A stretch of 64,000 bases of DNA from Shewanella pealeana ATCC 700345 (GCF_000018285.1 NC_009901.1:1115001-1179000); one strand, 5' to 3'. Positions 1 through 9,855 are shown, counted from the first letter of the stretch. Made by a program: numbers and translations. The notes: generated by a model not told the origin, from the letters alone.

Positions 1-1377
1 CTTCTTAGTAAAGCGAGATAGGAAGCAAGCTGCGGTAATCGACCCTGCTGCACGACCGCCTAGGTTGGTCATATCGGCAAATGGGCTTTCTAAGTGCTCT
101 TGATACTCATCCCATAGCGGCATGCGCCATGCGCGGTCACCACTTTGTTCACCGGCATTTAATAGCTCGTGTGCAAGTGGGTTATGGCCTGAGAACAAGC
201 CCGATGCATGCTTACCTAATGCGATAACACAAGCACCAGTTAGGGTTGCTGTATCGACAACCAGTTCAGGATCGAAGCGTTCTACATAAGTTAGAACGTC
301 ACACAACACCAGGCGACCTTCAGCATCTGTGTTTAACACTTCTACAGTTTGGCCTGACATGGTCGTTAGAATATCACCTGGGCGATACGCATTGCTTGAT
401 GGCATGTTTTCACAGCCAGCCAAGATACCGATAACATTGAGCGGCAGTTGCATCTGACATAAGGCTTTCATGGTGCCAATAACGCCAGCTGCGCCGCCCA
501 TGTCGTACTTCATCTCATCCATGGCTTCGCCAGGCTTGAGTGAAATACCACCCGAGTCGAATGTAAGGCCTTTACCCACTAGAACAATAGGCTTTTCAGT
601 ATTATCGACTGCGCCCTTGTATTCCATGATGGTCATGACTGACTCATTATGGCTACCACGACCTACAGCTAGGTATGAGTTCATGCCTAAGGCTTCCATC
701 TGCTCTTCACCGAGAGTGGTCACCGTTAGGTTTTCTGTGTTTTCGGCTATTTGGCGCGCTTGGGACGCCAGGTAAGCAGGATTACAGATATTTGGTGGCA
801 TGTTTGCCACGTCGCGGCAAAGGTGCATACCAGCAGAAACCGCCATACCGTGCTCGATGGCGCGCTCGCCAACCGTGAGCTCACGGCGAGTCGGTACATT
901 AAATACTAATTTGCGTAGTGGGCGACGAGTTTCACCTTTACGTGTTTTCAGTGCGTCGAAGCAGTAAAGGCTATTCTGTGTGGTTTCTACGGCTTCACGT
1001 ACTTTCCAGTAGGTGTCGCGCCCTTTGACATGCAGCTCAGTAAGGAAACAAACCGCTTCCATTGAACCTGTTTCATTCAAGGTGTTGATGGTTTTAGTGA
1101 TGATCTGCTTATATTGGCGTTCATCAAGCTCGCGCTCTTTACCACAGCCAACGAGTAAAACACGCTCGCTAAGCACGTTGGGTACATGATGAAGCAACAA
1201 CATCTGTCCAGGCTTACCTTCCAAGTCGCCACGACGAAGTAAGTTGCTAATATAGCCTTCACTGATTTTATCTAACTGTTCGGCAATACCGGACAAGCGT
1301 CTAGGTTCGTATACACCTACGACGATACAAGCTGAGCGTTGTTTCTCTGGACTACCGCTCTTTACGCTAAACTCCAT
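1..1377 (-). CDS. pepA: Leucyl aminopeptidase (M17), C-terminus off the window
   Basis: Reading the minus strand from the ATG at 1377 gives 459 codons without a stop, so the gene runs off the left edge. The family is about 500 residues, so roughly 40 C-terminal residues are missing. The protein carries the M17 metal-site segments [16 protein letters not shown] and the signature NTDAEGRL, which bind two metal ions and the peptide N-terminus in the hexameric cytosolic exopeptidase. E. coli PepA also binds DNA as a XerCD accessory factor and regulator; whether this one does is unknown. It diverges from lptF across 223 bp, the same arrangement as in E. coli. Confidence 0.97.
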   Translation of the reverse strand, partial: MEFSVKSGSPEKQRSACIVVGVYEPRRLSGIAEQLDKISEGYISNLLRRGDLEGKPGQMLLLHHVPNVLSERVLLVGCGKERELDERQYKQIITKTINTLNETGSMEAVCFLTELHVKGRDTYWKVREAVETTQNSLYCFDALKTRKGETRRPLRKLVFNVPTRRELTVGERAIEHGMAVSAGMHLCRDVANMPPNICNPAYLASQARQIAENTENLTVTTLGEEQMEALGMNSYLAVGRGSHNESVMTIMEYKGAVDNTEKPIVLVGKGLTFDSGGISLKPGEAMDEMKYDMGGAAGVIGTMKALCQMQLPLNVIGILAGCENMPSSNAYRPGDILTTMSGQTVEVLNTDAEGRLVLCDVLTYVERFDPELVVDTATLTGACVIALGKHASGLFSGHNPLAHELLNAGEQSGDRAWRMPLWDEYQEHLESPFADMTNLGGRAAGSITAACFLSRFTKK

Positions 1378-1600
1378 GAGCTCTCCTAGATTCTTAAAGA
1401 CAAATTTTATTATTTATTAGATAATGTCTGCTTGTGCCCAAAAAGGGCAAAGATATGGCTCACTCAAGAACTTTCTTTTCGAGTGTTTTCCCTGGCCATG
1501 TTATGTAATTGTTGGTGACAAAACTACTAAAAGTAGACAGTCTACATGAAAGTTGTATTGATACCAGTATAAATGAAACTTTGGAGACCGGATCCTCACT

Positions 1601-2716
1601 GTGATTGTATTTAGATACCTGATTCGAGAAGTTTTTAAAGCACAAATAGCGGTACTTTTAGTGCTGTTAGCTATTTTTATTAGCCAACATTTTGTGCGTG
1701 TGCTTGCTGATGCCTCCGATGGCGACTTTCCTGCATCTCTTGTTATGACTCTACTCGGTCTTAACATGCCATTTCTCACCGTTTTAGTCTTACCGCTAAG
1801 TCTATTTTTGGGCATTTTATTAGCCCATGGGCGTATGTACGCCGAAAATGAGATGGTTATTTTTCATGGCGTCGGCATCAGCGAGTGGTATATCACTCGG
1901 ATCACTCTGTTGCTTGCCGTGATTAACATGGTGTTTACTGCGTTCCTGTCTATTTATGTCGCGCCATGGGCGGAAGAGAGGCAGAATCAAGTACTGGAGC
2001 ATGCTCAGTCCGAAGCTGGACTTGCTGCCTTAACACAGGGCCGCTTCCAGACTAGCCCTAACGGCCGTGCCGTGCTGTTTGTCGAGCGTATTGGTCGCGA
2101 TAATCAATTAGATAAGGTGTTTGTTGCCCAATTGCCAGATCCCGATGACGAAACCGGTGTGGCAAACGTAGTGGTGGCACGTACCGGTAAAGTGGTCGAA
2201 GATGAAATTGGCGGCCAGCGTCTACAGTTAGAAGATGGGGTGCAGTATCAGGGCAACCCTAAGCGTGTCGACTATCAAGTTGTTGAATTTGGTGGTTATC
2301 AGATGCAGATTAAAGAGCAAGCAGTAGATGAGCGTCGCCGTAAACTGTCTGCCATGCCTATTGGTCAGCTAATGGATATCGATAGCCCTGAAGCCACGGC
2401 TGAGTTCCATTGGCGATTGGCGATACCACTGGCAATTCCACTGATGACCTTGATTGCTGTGCCTATGGCGCGAGTGAATAACCGCCAGGGTAAGTTTGCT
2501 AAGATGTTCCCGGCTATTTTGCTGTACTTGGGTTATTTTGGCTTGATGGTAGCGGGGCGTAAATCACTAGAAGATGGAGTTATTCCTCAGTACTTAGGTA
2601 TGTGGTGGATCCATGCTTCCGCACTTGCCATAGGTATATTGCTTTTAGGTAAAGAGCGTCCTTTAGGAGCTAAAGTTTCAGGCCTATTTAAGCGCAATAA
2701 GGCGAGCAAAGCATGA
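1601..2716 (+). CDS. lptF: LPS export ABC permease LptF
   Basis: A 371-residue inner-membrane permease of the YjgP/YjgQ family. With LptG and the ATPase LptB it extracts lipopolysaccharide from the inner membrane and passes it to the LptC-A-D bridge. About three hydrophobic segments lie in residues 12-122, then a periplasmic beta-jellyroll region (about 125-265), then three more membrane segments. The start is GTG; the initial MIVFRYLIRE fits the family N-terminus, and GGAG at 1583-1586 is a rather distant ribosome-binding site. The stop codon overlaps the lptG start by 4 bp (ATGA), showing translational coupling. Confidence 0.96.
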   Translation: MIVFRYLIREVFKAQIAVLLVLLAIFISQHFVRVLADASDGDFPASLVMTLLGLNMPFLTVLVLPLSLFLGILLAHGRMYAENEMVIFHGVGISEWYITRITLLLAVINMVFTAFLSIYVAPWAEERQNQVLEHAQSEAGLAALTQGRFQTSPNGRAVLFVERIGRDNQLDKVFVAQLPDPDDETGVANVVVARTGKVVEDEIGGQRLQLEDGVQYQGNPKRVDYQVVEFGGYQMQIKEQAVDERRRKLSAMPIGQLMDIDSPEATAEFHWRLAIPLAIPLMTLIAVPMARVNNRQGKFAKMFPAILLYLGYFGLMVAGRKSLEDGVIPQYLGMWWIHASALAIGILLLGKERPLGAKVSGLFKRNKASKA

Positions 2717-3771
2717 AAATATTAGATCTCTATATCGCCAGAATACTGATTAGTACTTCATCTTTAGCTCTACTAGTCCTAACAGGGCTGTCAGGCATAA
2801 TTAAGTGGGTCGATCAATTACGTGTCGTTGGACGCGGCAGTTACACCATGATGGATGCCGGTGTATATGTATTGTTTTTGATCCCAAGGGATATTGAGCT
2901 ATTTTTCCCTATGGCGGTGTTGCTAGGCGCCTTAATCGGTATGGGAATGCTGGCGTCAAATTCTGAGTTGGTGGTGATGCAGTCATCGGGGCTTTCTCGT
3001 TTGCAGATCACCATGTCGGCGATGAAAACGGCTATTCCGCTGATGATCCTTGTGATGATGCTCACCGAGTGGGTTGCGCCAGTTGCAGAACTGCGCGCGA
3101 AAGAGATTAAGCGAACTAAAGTTTCAGGCGGCAGTTTAATTGAGTCTAATCGCGGGATCTGGGCTAAAGACGGGCCGCTATTTGTCAGTATTGGTGGTGT
3201 CGTCGATAGCAATCATCTACGAGATATTACCCTCTACGAGTTTAGTGATACTACGGACTTAACCAGTACGGTTCATGCAGACTCTGCTGAATATAGAGAT
3301 AAATATTGGCAGCTATTTGATGTGAGAAGAACCACACTTAAAGATGAACAGGTAGTGTTAGTTAATCTTGAACAAGATAAGTGGATCTCCTCCTTGACTC
3401 CAGAGAAACTCAGTGTGGTATCGGTTAAGCCAGAGGCGTTATCGATAGAAGGGTTGCTCGATTACCTCGATTATTTAGAGAGTAATAATCAGGCGTCGGA
3501 GCGATACGAATTAGCACTGTGGCGCAAATTAATGCAGCCCGTAACCGTTGCGGTAATGATGCTGGTGGCGCTCTCTTTCGTGTTCGGACCGCTGAGAACC
3601 GTCACTATGGGCGCGCGAGTGTTACTCGGTGTCGTGGCTGGTTTTAGCTTCTATATTTGCAGTGAGATCTTCGGGCCGCTAAGTATTGTCTATGGTTTGC
3701 CCGCCTTTATTAGTGCCGGTATGCCCGCGCTGATCTTCAGTGTTGGAGCACTCTACTATATTAGGAAGTAG
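2713..3771 (+). CDS. lptG: LPS export ABC permease LptG
   Basis: A 352-residue partner of LptF, with the same fold: three N-terminal membrane helices (about residues 13-120), a periplasmic domain and three C-terminal helices ending near ALYYIRK. It starts inside the lptF stop codon and is followed by a strong hairpin terminator at 3801-3842, so lptFG form a two-gene operon. The family is essential for LPS transport in most Gram-negative bacteria. Length and topology are normal. Confidence 0.96.
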   Translation: MKILDLYIARILISTSSLALLVLTGLSGIIKWVDQLRVVGRGSYTMMDAGVYVLFLIPRDIELFFPMAVLLGALIGMGMLASNSELVVMQSSGLSRLQITMSAMKTAIPLMILVMMLTEWVAPVAELRAKEIKRTKVSGGSLIESNRGIWAKDGPLFVSIGGVVDSNHLRDITLYEFSDTTDLTSTVHADSAEYRDKYWQLFDVRRTTLKDEQVVLVNLEQDKWISSLTPEKLSVVSVKPEALSIEGLLDYLDYLESNNQASERYELALWRKLMQPVTVAVMMLVALSFVFGPLRTVTMGARVLLGVVAGFSFYICSEIFGPLSIVYGLPAFISAGMPALIFSVGALYYIRK

Positions 3772-3800
3772 CGTTGTTTTAAGCGCTATACCGCAGCCAT

Positions 3801-3842
3801 AAAAAAGCCAATCAACAGAGGAATCTGTGATTGGCTTTTTTG
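3801..3842. terminator. Bidirectional terminator lptG / RDD gene
   Basis: The stem AAAAGCCAATCA / TGATTGGCTTTT is flanked by an A-run on the left and a T-run on the right. It lies between the convergent lptG and the RDD-protein gene and can serve both strands. Confidence 0.85.
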
Positions 3843-3878
3843 TTGCGCTTATACTAAGTGTATTAAATCGCTTCGCGA

Positions 3879-4412
3879 TTAAACACCGTGCCAGTTACGC
3901 ATCTGGTTAGCATCTTTTGATAGCACAACCACTTCTGAGCGAGTCATCATATCCTGCAAAGCCAGCTTATCGCCGTTAATCAAGATCCATAAATTACCTA
4001 TCCCAAGCAGAGACCAAATAAGCCTAGCTGCAGCTGTCACCATACTCAGGTTTTGTCCATTTGGGTGTTGGATCTTAAGGCGCCAAGCACGCATACCTAA
4101 TGTTTGACCGCCCTTGCTCCAGAAACTGATGTAGAACAAGCCAACACAGGCCAAAATCCAAGACTGGTAGATCCCTTTATACAGTGGCGTGCCATTGAGC
4201 AGGTCAGACACATGCTCAAACCCCGCCATATCGATTAAGCCGCTGCTGGTAAAGCCGATAAAAATACCAAAACCTATGGCACCGGCCACCATATAAACGG
4301 CTACGGCGAGCAATAGGTCGTAAACGATGGCACCGCAGCGCTTTAAAAAGCCAGCACGTGGAAAATTAGCGTGTTCGTTATTGGGCATGTAAGTAGTCGT
4401 CATTGATATCAC
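3879..4412 (-). CDS. RDD family integral membrane protein
   Basis: A 177-residue protein with the RDD layout: a Phe/Arg-Ala-Gly N-terminus (FPRAGFLKRCGAIVYDLLL), two hydrophobic segments at about residues 27-55, another near 85-103, the SKGGQTLGMRAWRLKI motif after it, and a last hydrophobic segment around 125-145. RDD proteins are small inner-membrane proteins; some act as Na+/H+ or Li+/H+ antiporters, but most have no known function. M4 is an alternative start. The next gene upstream on this strand is 47 bp away. Confidence 0.85.
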   Translation of the reverse strand: MISMTTTYMPNNEHANFPRAGFLKRCGAIVYDLLLAVAVYMVAGAIGFGIFIGFTSSGLIDMAGFEHVSDLLNGTPLYKGIYQSWILACVGLFYISFWSKGGQTLGMRAWRLKIQHPNGQNLSMVTAAARLIWSLLGIGNLWILINGDKLALQDMMTRSEVVVLSKDANQMRNWHGV

Positions 4413-4459
4413 TTATTATTAGGTTTATTGGATGCTGATGGCGATTATAGGCTCAAATA

Positions 4460-4714
4460 TTATGACTTTTTTGGTTCATCTTTATGATAGTAGATGTCGC
4501 TAAAGCCAAATCGAGCAAACTCTTTAGCACGAAAATCCCTTACCGCTGATGACCCCTTTGAGGTCATGGCGACCTGCTGCTCCATCATCAGGTATTGGGT
4601 TAAGTCTATGCCTTCTGCTGCGGCAACTGCCTCATACATGTCATGAAACTTGTCGTAAGCAAAGTTAATCTCTTTCGCTTGGTTCTTAAACTTATAGGTA
4701 ATTCTGGTTGCCAT
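4460..4714 (-). CDS. Small conserved protein, DUF2960-like
   Basis: An 84-residue soluble protein (MATRITYKFKNQAKEINFAY...) that I recognise as resembling the DUF2960 family of Shewanella and Vibrio. It is charged, has no membrane segment or cysteine, and contains a probable helix around QYLMMEQQVAM. It sits between the RDD gene and a GNAT gene, all on the minus strand. No function is known. The family assignment is from memory and less certain than the gene call. Confidence 0.75.
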   Translation of the reverse strand: MATRITYKFKNQAKEINFAYDKFHDMYEAVAAAEGIDLTQYLMMEQQVAMTSKGSSAVRDFRAKEFARFGFSDIYYHKDEPKKS

Positions 4715-4759
4715 GGTTAGCTTCTCTAATGAAATTGCCCCTATGATAGCAAATCTCGG

Positions 4760-5239
4760 CTATAAGGTATAAACCATATAGCAGGCATCGTCGGTATAGC
4801 CGCTGAGATCTTTGTCTATCTTTTTTATTTCAAAGCCTTGCTTGGCCCAGTAATGATGAGCACCTTGTACGGCTACTAAGGAGATACTTGGGTAACCCTT
4901 TGAAAGAGCTAAATTCATCAGCGCGGTTAATACTTGGCGGCCAGCTCCTTTACCCTGAGATAAAGAGGAGAGCGCGATATCGTGTAGGTAAAGGGTGTCA
5001 GGACTGTCGATGTTAGCTAATACCTGTTCGAGTGATGGCGGGCTATCTTTGAGCCAAGGGTGAGCGAGGCAATAACCTATCACCACAGATTGTGATTCGA
5101 TGACAAAGCAAGTATCGGGCGAGGCTTGCCACTTACTCTGTAGCACACTGAGTGATTCAGGTTCTATTTGTGGATAGCACTCAAGTTGGATCTCGAGTAT
5201 ATGGGGCCAGTCAGAGGCTTGAATAGGGCGGATCTTCAT
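4760..5239 (-). CDS. GNAT family N-acetyltransferase
   Basis: A 159-residue single-domain acetyltransferase. It opens with MKIRPIQASDWPHILEIQ (beta1-alpha1 of GNAT) and has the acetyl-CoA pyrophosphate loop as SQGKGAGRQVL at about residues 93-103, preceded by the LHDIALSS strand. The C-terminal HHYWAKQGFEI is the usual GNAT motif B (Y..GF). The acetyl acceptor cannot be read from sequence. It is the first gene of a possible minus-strand run with the DUF2960-like and RDD genes. Confidence 0.88.
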   Translation of the reverse strand: MKIRPIQASDWPHILEIQLECYPQIEPESLSVLQSKWQASPDTCFVIESQSVVIGYCLAHPWLKDSPPSLEQVLANIDSPDTLYLHDIALSSLSQGKGAGRQVLTALMNLALSKGYPSISLVAVQGAHHYWAKQGFEIKKIDKDLSGYTDDACYMVYTL

Positions 5240-5277
5240 ATAGTGTCCTACTTAGGTGGTAATATTTTTTACGAGTA

Positions 5278-5325
5278 CTTAAATCTAGTGCTTAAATCTA
5301 GTGCTTAAATCTAGTGCTTAAAGAT
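5278..5325. repeat. 13-bp tandem repeat, 3.7 copies, covering the M32 gene stop
   Basis: The unit CTTAAATCTAGTG occurs three times in perfect tandem (5278-5316), followed by a partial fourth copy CTTAAAGAT. The partial copy contains the TAA stop (5318-5320 on the minus strand) of the carboxypeptidase gene. The repeat lies between that gene and the GNAT gene. Confidence 0.9.
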
Positions 5326-6802
5326 AGCGCCCGATAAGATGCTTTTTAAAGTGTTCAGGGTTGAGCGTCTCACCGGTTGATTGACGCATCAACTCATCGA
5401 TGCTCAGTAGGCTACCTTGAGACCAAATTTTATCGTTTAACCAGCCCATGACACTGGAAAGCTTCCCAGAGTTTATGAGGCTTTCCATGCAGCCGAGTTC
5501 GCATTCCATCGCATTTCTAAATTGCGCTGCATACATGGCCCCTAAGGTATAACTTGGGAAGTAACCCAACTCACCCACCGCCCAATGGATATCTTGCATG
5601 CAGCCATTCTTATAATCGCCATCGGTATTAATGCCTAACAGTGACTGCATCTGCGATGACCAGAATTCGGGAAGATCGGCCACGGCAAGCTCGCCGCTAA
5701 CTAAGGCTTTCTCTGCCTCGAAGCGCAGTAGAATATGGCAAGGGTAGGTGACCTCGTCGGCATCGACACGGATCAAGCCAGGAGTGACTCGGGTGTAGAT
5801 ATTGGTTAATTGATCGTGAGTTAACTGGCTACCCAGTAGAGAGCTTAGGTAGGGCTCTATTAGCTTGAGAAAAGCGGGACCACGGCCAACTTGCATCTCA
5901 CAGAACAGACTTTGACTCTCGTGCAGAGCCATGGAACGTGCAAGGCCCGCTGGTTGACCGCGCCAAGCTAAGGGTAAGCCTTGCTCATATTTAGCGTGGC
6001 CAGTTTCATGGACAATCCCCATTAAGCCACTGGTAAAATCGCCTTCATCGTAACGGGTCGTCAAACGTACGTCACTGGCAACACCACCACAAAACGGGTG
6101 GCTACTGATATCGAGTCGGCCGTGGTTAAAATCGAAGTCCAAGATATTCATGATCTCACGACCCAGCCTAGCCTGGCTTTCTGCGCTGGCCGTTGGAATG
6201 GTGAAACTTGCTTCTGACTTTTGCTTATCTTGTACCTGCTGGATTAACTGGGGTAACCAACTCTTTAAGTTGCCAAAAATCTGCTCCAGACTCGCCGTAG
6301 TCATGCCTGGTTCGAACTTATCTAGCAGGGCATCATAAGGGCTAACGTTTTGCGCCTCGGCGCGAATATTGGCTTCCTCTTTGGCTAGGCTCATCAGGTT
6401 TTCAAGATTGGGCTTAAAGCCTTGCCAGTCGTTATTGCTACGTTGCTCACGCCATGCATGTTCGCAGTGATAGGCTGCCTTCGTTTTGGCTACAACCAAT
6501 TCACTAGGGACCACGTTTGCTTGCAAGTACTGATAGCGCATCTCTGTAAGATTGGCTTTTTGTTGCTCTGTCAGCGGTAACTCATCAGCTTCACTAATTG
6601 TCTGCGCCAACATTGGAGCTGTCTTCAATGAGTGGATGTGTTTTGCAAGTTCTGCCATTGCGGCGCCACGCGCTTCACCGCCTCCCATTGGCATCATAGT
6701 CGCCTGATCCCAATCACCCAATGCGCTCAGGTGTTCGAAGTGACTAATACTTTGAAAGTGATTAACTAAAGTTTGATAGTGCGGGTTGCTTTTGGCGTTC
6801 AT
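5318..6802 (-). CDS. M32 carboxypeptidase (thermostable carboxypeptidase 1 type)
   Basis: A 494-residue cytosolic zinc carboxypeptidase of family M32 (Taq carboxypeptidase), which removes C-terminal residues from peptides. The zinc-binding HEXXH motif is HETGH (H265, E266, H269), and the downstream MALHESQSLFCE segment supplies the third ligand region. Other family blocks are GDWDQATMMP near residue 30 and GELGYFPSYTLGAMYAAQ near 410. The length is typical. It is transcribed away from the protease gene across a 503-bp gap. Its stop lies in a 13-bp tandem repeat. Confidence 0.95.
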   Translation of the reverse strand: MNAKSNPHYQTLVNHFQSISHFEHLSALGDWDQATMMPMGGGEARGAAMAELAKHIHSLKTAPMLAQTISEADELPLTEQQKANLTEMRYQYLQANVVPSELVVAKTKAAYHCEHAWREQRSNNDWQGFKPNLENLMSLAKEEANIRAEAQNVSPYDALLDKFEPGMTTASLEQIFGNLKSWLPQLIQQVQDKQKSEASFTIPTASAESQARLGREIMNILDFDFNHGRLDISSHPFCGGVASDVRLTTRYDEGDFTSGLMGIVHETGHAKYEQGLPLAWRGQPAGLARSMALHESQSLFCEMQVGRGPAFLKLIEPYLSSLLGSQLTHDQLTNIYTRVTPGLIRVDADEVTYPCHILLRFEAEKALVSGELAVADLPEFWSSQMQSLLGINTDGDYKNGCMQDIHWAVGELGYFPSYTLGAMYAAQFRNAMECELGCMESLINSGKLSSVMGWLNDKIWSQGSLLSIDELMRQSTGETLNPEHFKKHLIGRYL

Positions 6803-7305
6803 GTTGTCTGATTTTAATCCGGTTATTTGCCGTTATGCTAGCACATAAACCGGCTTAAAATGCTAATTTGCCCGAGGTTATAAGCGGTGACTCAAACACA
6901 GTATGAAGTGTTTTTCTGTGAAAGTAGTGCTCGCATCCATCGAGTCGCGGTTGACGAATATGAGCATGGCAAAAATATTTTACTTAGCATTAGTATTCAT
7001 TTTTTTTGCGTTTAAATTCGAGCAAGGCAAGACCTTCCAGTTTCATTAACGCTGTTAAATAGATGAATTTGTTTTATCTCGCTCCCGCTGAACTAGGGAC
7101 TAATACCTTTGAACTAATATTCAGTTGTAAGCGTAGTTACATCTAATTACGATTGTTAATGATTTGTTATCATCAAGGTGCTGTGCTAGTTTGATTTTGT
7201 ATTCCGGTTTTTTTGACCAATAAACCACTAAAAAAAAGTTTAAAAAGCTAATAATAACTAGGCTTAGATTTACGGCCTAATACCATGATTTTGGAGCGAA
7301 TAAAT
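6803..7305. other. Intergenic region between M32 carboxypeptidase and secreted protease
   Basis: About 500 bp of AT-rich DNA between divergent genes. It must hold both promoters, but I cannot fix their positions. The only coding potential I see is a 48-codon ORF at 6903-7049 (+) with a hydrophobic stretch (AKIFYLALVFIFFAFKF) and no clear ribosome-binding site; I do not call it a gene. Confidence 0.5.
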
Positions 7306-9132
7306 ATGAGATTAACAAAAGTAGCTACGGCCCTTGTCGCCTTGTCTTTGGGGGTTTCTGCAGGTGCAACTGCAAGCGAAAGATATGTTATTCAAGTAGA
7401 TAATGATAAAAAAGGGATTATAAAAGCCCTAGCTAAAAAAGTGGGCGGTGAGCTCAACCTAGACGGTAATGGATTTATTGCGGCTACTTTTTCTGGCAAA
7501 GACCTATCTCAAGTTAAAGGTTTACTCAACAATCCGCATGTTAAGTTAGTTGAGGTGGATCAGCCACGTTTTCTTATGTCGTTTAGTGATGATGCGGGTA
7601 ACCCAATGACCCAGCAAGTCACGCCTTATGCTGTTTATCAATCAAAGGTCAATGATATTGGTTTCAATGCTAGTGCAGGCATGAAGGTCTGCGTTATCGA
7701 TTCAGGTTTAGATAGAAGTAATCAAGATTTCGTTTGGAATAATATCAGTGGTGATAACGATAGCGGTACCGGCGACTGGGATCAAAATGGTGGCCCACAC
7801 GGTACACACGTTGCGGGTACGATTGGCGCGGCAGATAATAATGTCGGCGTTGTAGGTATGGCGCCTGGCGTCGATATGCATATCATCAAAGTATTTAATG
7901 CCGATGGCTGGGGTTACTCATCGGATCTAGCCCATGCGGCAGACCTATGTAGCAACGCAGGGGCTAACATCATTAGCATGAGTTTGGGGGGCGGAGGTTC
8001 AAACTCTACCGAGTCTAATGCCTTTCAGTCTTTCAGTGATGCTGGCGGACTAGTGCTTGCAGCTGCGGGTAACGATGGCAATAGTGTACGTTCATACCCT
8101 GCTGGTTACCCTTCGGTTATGATGATCGGAGCGAATGATGCGACCGATGCGATTGCTGACTTTTCTCAATTCCCAAGCTGTACAACTGGCCGAGGCAAGA
8201 AGCAGCGCACGGATCTCAGTATCTGTGTTGAGATTGCAGCCGGCGGTGTGGATACGTTATCGACATATCCAGCAGGTATGGCAACAGCATCTAATATGAG
8301 TGTTGATGGAAATCCTCTAGCGAGCTCGTCGATGGAAAATGCGGGCTCTGTATCGGGTAGCACATACTTTATGGGCACGGCTGAAGCGACGGATTTTGGT
8401 GCAAATGGTAAGGTTTGTGTTATCGACCGCGGCGCAATCTCATTCCATGACAAGGTACTTAACTGTGAAAACTCTGGTGGCGTCGGTGCCGTTATCATTA
8501 ACAATGAGTCGGGTATGTTGTATGGCACTCTAGGTGATGCAAATGCGACAACGATTCCAGCTGTCGGGGCTAGGCTTGAAGATAGAGCCGCTATCGTCGC
8601 TGCAAGCAATGCTGATATCTCAATCGGTACATCTGATTACGGTTTTATGAGCGGTACTTCTATGGCAACTCCAGCGGTATCGGGTATTGCAGCACGTGTT
8701 TGGTCTAACCATAACCAATGTACCGGTGAGGAGATCCGCGCGGCATTAAATGCCAGTGCAAGAGACTCTGGTGCAAGTGGTCACGATGTTTACTTCGGAC
8801 ACGGTATTGTTGATGCGGCAGCTGCGGATGCATACCTAACGGCCAATGGTTGCTCTGGTGGTGACGGTGGAGGAGAGACTGGCGCGGGTGATGGCCTGAC
8901 GGTAACTGCGGACAGCTATAAGCAGCGTGGAGTTAAGAAAGTGGATCTTAACTTTAGTGGCGCAGCGGGTAGCAGTGTTGATGTTTACCGCAACGGTTCT
9001 GAAATCGGGACCGTCTCTAGTTCAGCAACGTATACCGACAGCATTAGCACTAATGGTGGCGGAACCTATACCTATAAGGCGTGTGATGCTGGAACATCTA
9101 CTTGTAGCGAAGAGATCAGCGTAACGTTTTAA
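7306..9132 (+). CDS. Secreted S8 subtilisin-like serine protease with PA domain
   Basis: An exported endopeptidase of about 608 residues. A signal peptide (residues 1-24, ending GATASE) is followed by an inhibitor-like propeptide (about 25-90) and the S8 domain with the triad D132 (VIDSGLD), H165 (HGTHVAG) and S452 (GTSMATP); N256 is the oxyanion residue. A PA domain (about 340-440) is inserted before the serine. After a GGDGGGETGAGDG linker comes a fibronectin-like C-terminal domain with paired cysteines, of a type often trimmed after secretion. I prefer the ATG at 7306, which has TTGGAG 9 nt upstream, over the ATG at 7285. A terminator follows. Confidence 0.95.
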   Translation: MRLTKVATALVALSLGVSAGATASERYVIQVDNDKKGIIKALAKKVGGELNLDGNGFIAATFSGKDLSQVKGLLNNPHVKLVEVDQPRFLMSFSDDAGNPMTQQVTPYAVYQSKVNDIGFNASAGMKVCVIDSGLDRSNQDFVWNNISGDNDSGTGDWDQNGGPHGTHVAGTIGAADNNVGVVGMAPGVDMHIIKVFNADGWGYSSDLAHAADLCSNAGANIISMSLGGGGSNSTESNAFQSFSDAGGLVLAAAGNDGNSVRSYPAGYPSVMMIGANDATDAIADFSQFPSCTTGRGKKQRTDLSICVEIAAGGVDTLSTYPAGMATASNMSVDGNPLASSSMENAGSVSGSTYFMGTAEATDFGANGKVCVIDRGAISFHDKVLNCENSGGVGAVIINNESGMLYGTLGDANATTIPAVGARLEDRAAIVAASNADISIGTSDYGFMSGTSMATPAVSGIAARVWSNHNQCTGEEIRAALNASARDSGASGHDVYFGHGIVDAAAADAYLTANGCSGGDGGGETGAGDGLTVTADSYKQRGVKKVDLNFSGAAGSSVDVYRNGSEIGTVSSSATYTDSISTNGGGTYTYKACDAGTSTCSEEISVTF

Positions 9133-9157
9133 TTTTTAAGCTCAGTTAAACTAGAGC

Positions 9158-9185
9158 AAAAAGGCCTGCATCAGCAGGCCTTTTT
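9158..9185 (+). terminator. Rho-independent terminator after the S8 protease
   Basis: AAAAAGGCCTGC-atca-GCAGGCCTTTTT lies 26 bp after the protease stop. Both ends have A/T runs, so it can also serve the convergent gene at 9217-9855. Confidence 0.88.
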
Positions 9186-9216
9186 ATGTTTGATTGACAC
9201 TTAAATCCTGTTCTGC

Positions 9217-9855
9217 TTAGAGTGCTTGCAGTATCGTTAGTGCAGGTTGTAGGTTCTTGGGCCAGACTTGATAGGCTTTGTGATGTTTAATCAAAGAACT
9301 CTTCTTATTACCAGGGCTTAGCAGCAAATCGTGGCGATAAGCAATTTGAGCGAACTCAGTTTCATCGGCACGAACATAAAGGGTGATAGGTTTAATAATC
9401 TCATCCCCTTCAATGCGCTGACTGTATTGCTCATCAGAAATAACTAGGCTATTACAGCCATCGCTATCGAGTTTTAGCTTTTTAGTCACCTCTTGGTCGG
9501 TGATAACTATCCACTCTTGGCCTTCAAGCTCAGTTAGCATGGCGTTAAGGGATTGACCTAAGCCTGCTTGCTTGTCGCTAATGTAGCTATATTGCGCCTT
9601 AATCTTCTCTAAAAGCATTTTTAGTTCGGCGCCGGCACCCATGCTACGCCCCTGACGGATCCACAGGGTCAAGTCATCGGCAACTAACTTTGAAAAGGTG
9701 CGTTGCTTTAATGCGGTGACCATCCAGCTGCAAAGAAAATGACTCTCAGCTGCCGGTGTTCTTACGCTACTACTCTTAGCGCTAGCTTCTGAAAGTGCTT
9801 CGAGTCCCGCAATGGCGAACTCTAAAACAGCTTGGTTATAGGTGATATCTGACAT
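9217..9855 (-). CDS. Conserved hypothetical protein, possibly DUF2913 family
   Basis: A 212-residue soluble protein without signal peptide or membrane segments. It is mostly helical in its first 110 residues (FLCSWMVTALKQRTFSKLVADDLTLWIRQGR...), then mixed. Size and this N-terminal block recall the DUF2913 family of Shewanella and Vibrio, but I am not certain of that. No catalytic motif stands out. It is a single gene, convergent with the protease and separated from rhlE by a terminator. Confidence 0.7.
   Translation of the reverse strand: MSDITYNQAVLEFAIAGLEALSEASAKSSSVRTPAAESHFLCSWMVTALKQRTFSKLVADDLTLWIRQGRSMGAGAELKMLLEKIKAQYSYISDKQAGLGQSLNAMLTELEGQEWIVITDQEVTKKLKLDSDGCNSLVISDEQYSQRIEGDEIIKPITLYVRADETEFAQIAYRHDLLLSPGNKKSSLIKHHKAYQVWPKNLQPALTILQAL

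Noticed and set aside
5278..5325. CRISPR-like array
   Set aside because: The copies are gapless 13-mers with no spacers.
8166..8609. 147-codon ORF antisense to the protease gene
   Set aside because: It is fully inside the protease coding sequence on the other strand, with no conserved motif, and is a shadow.
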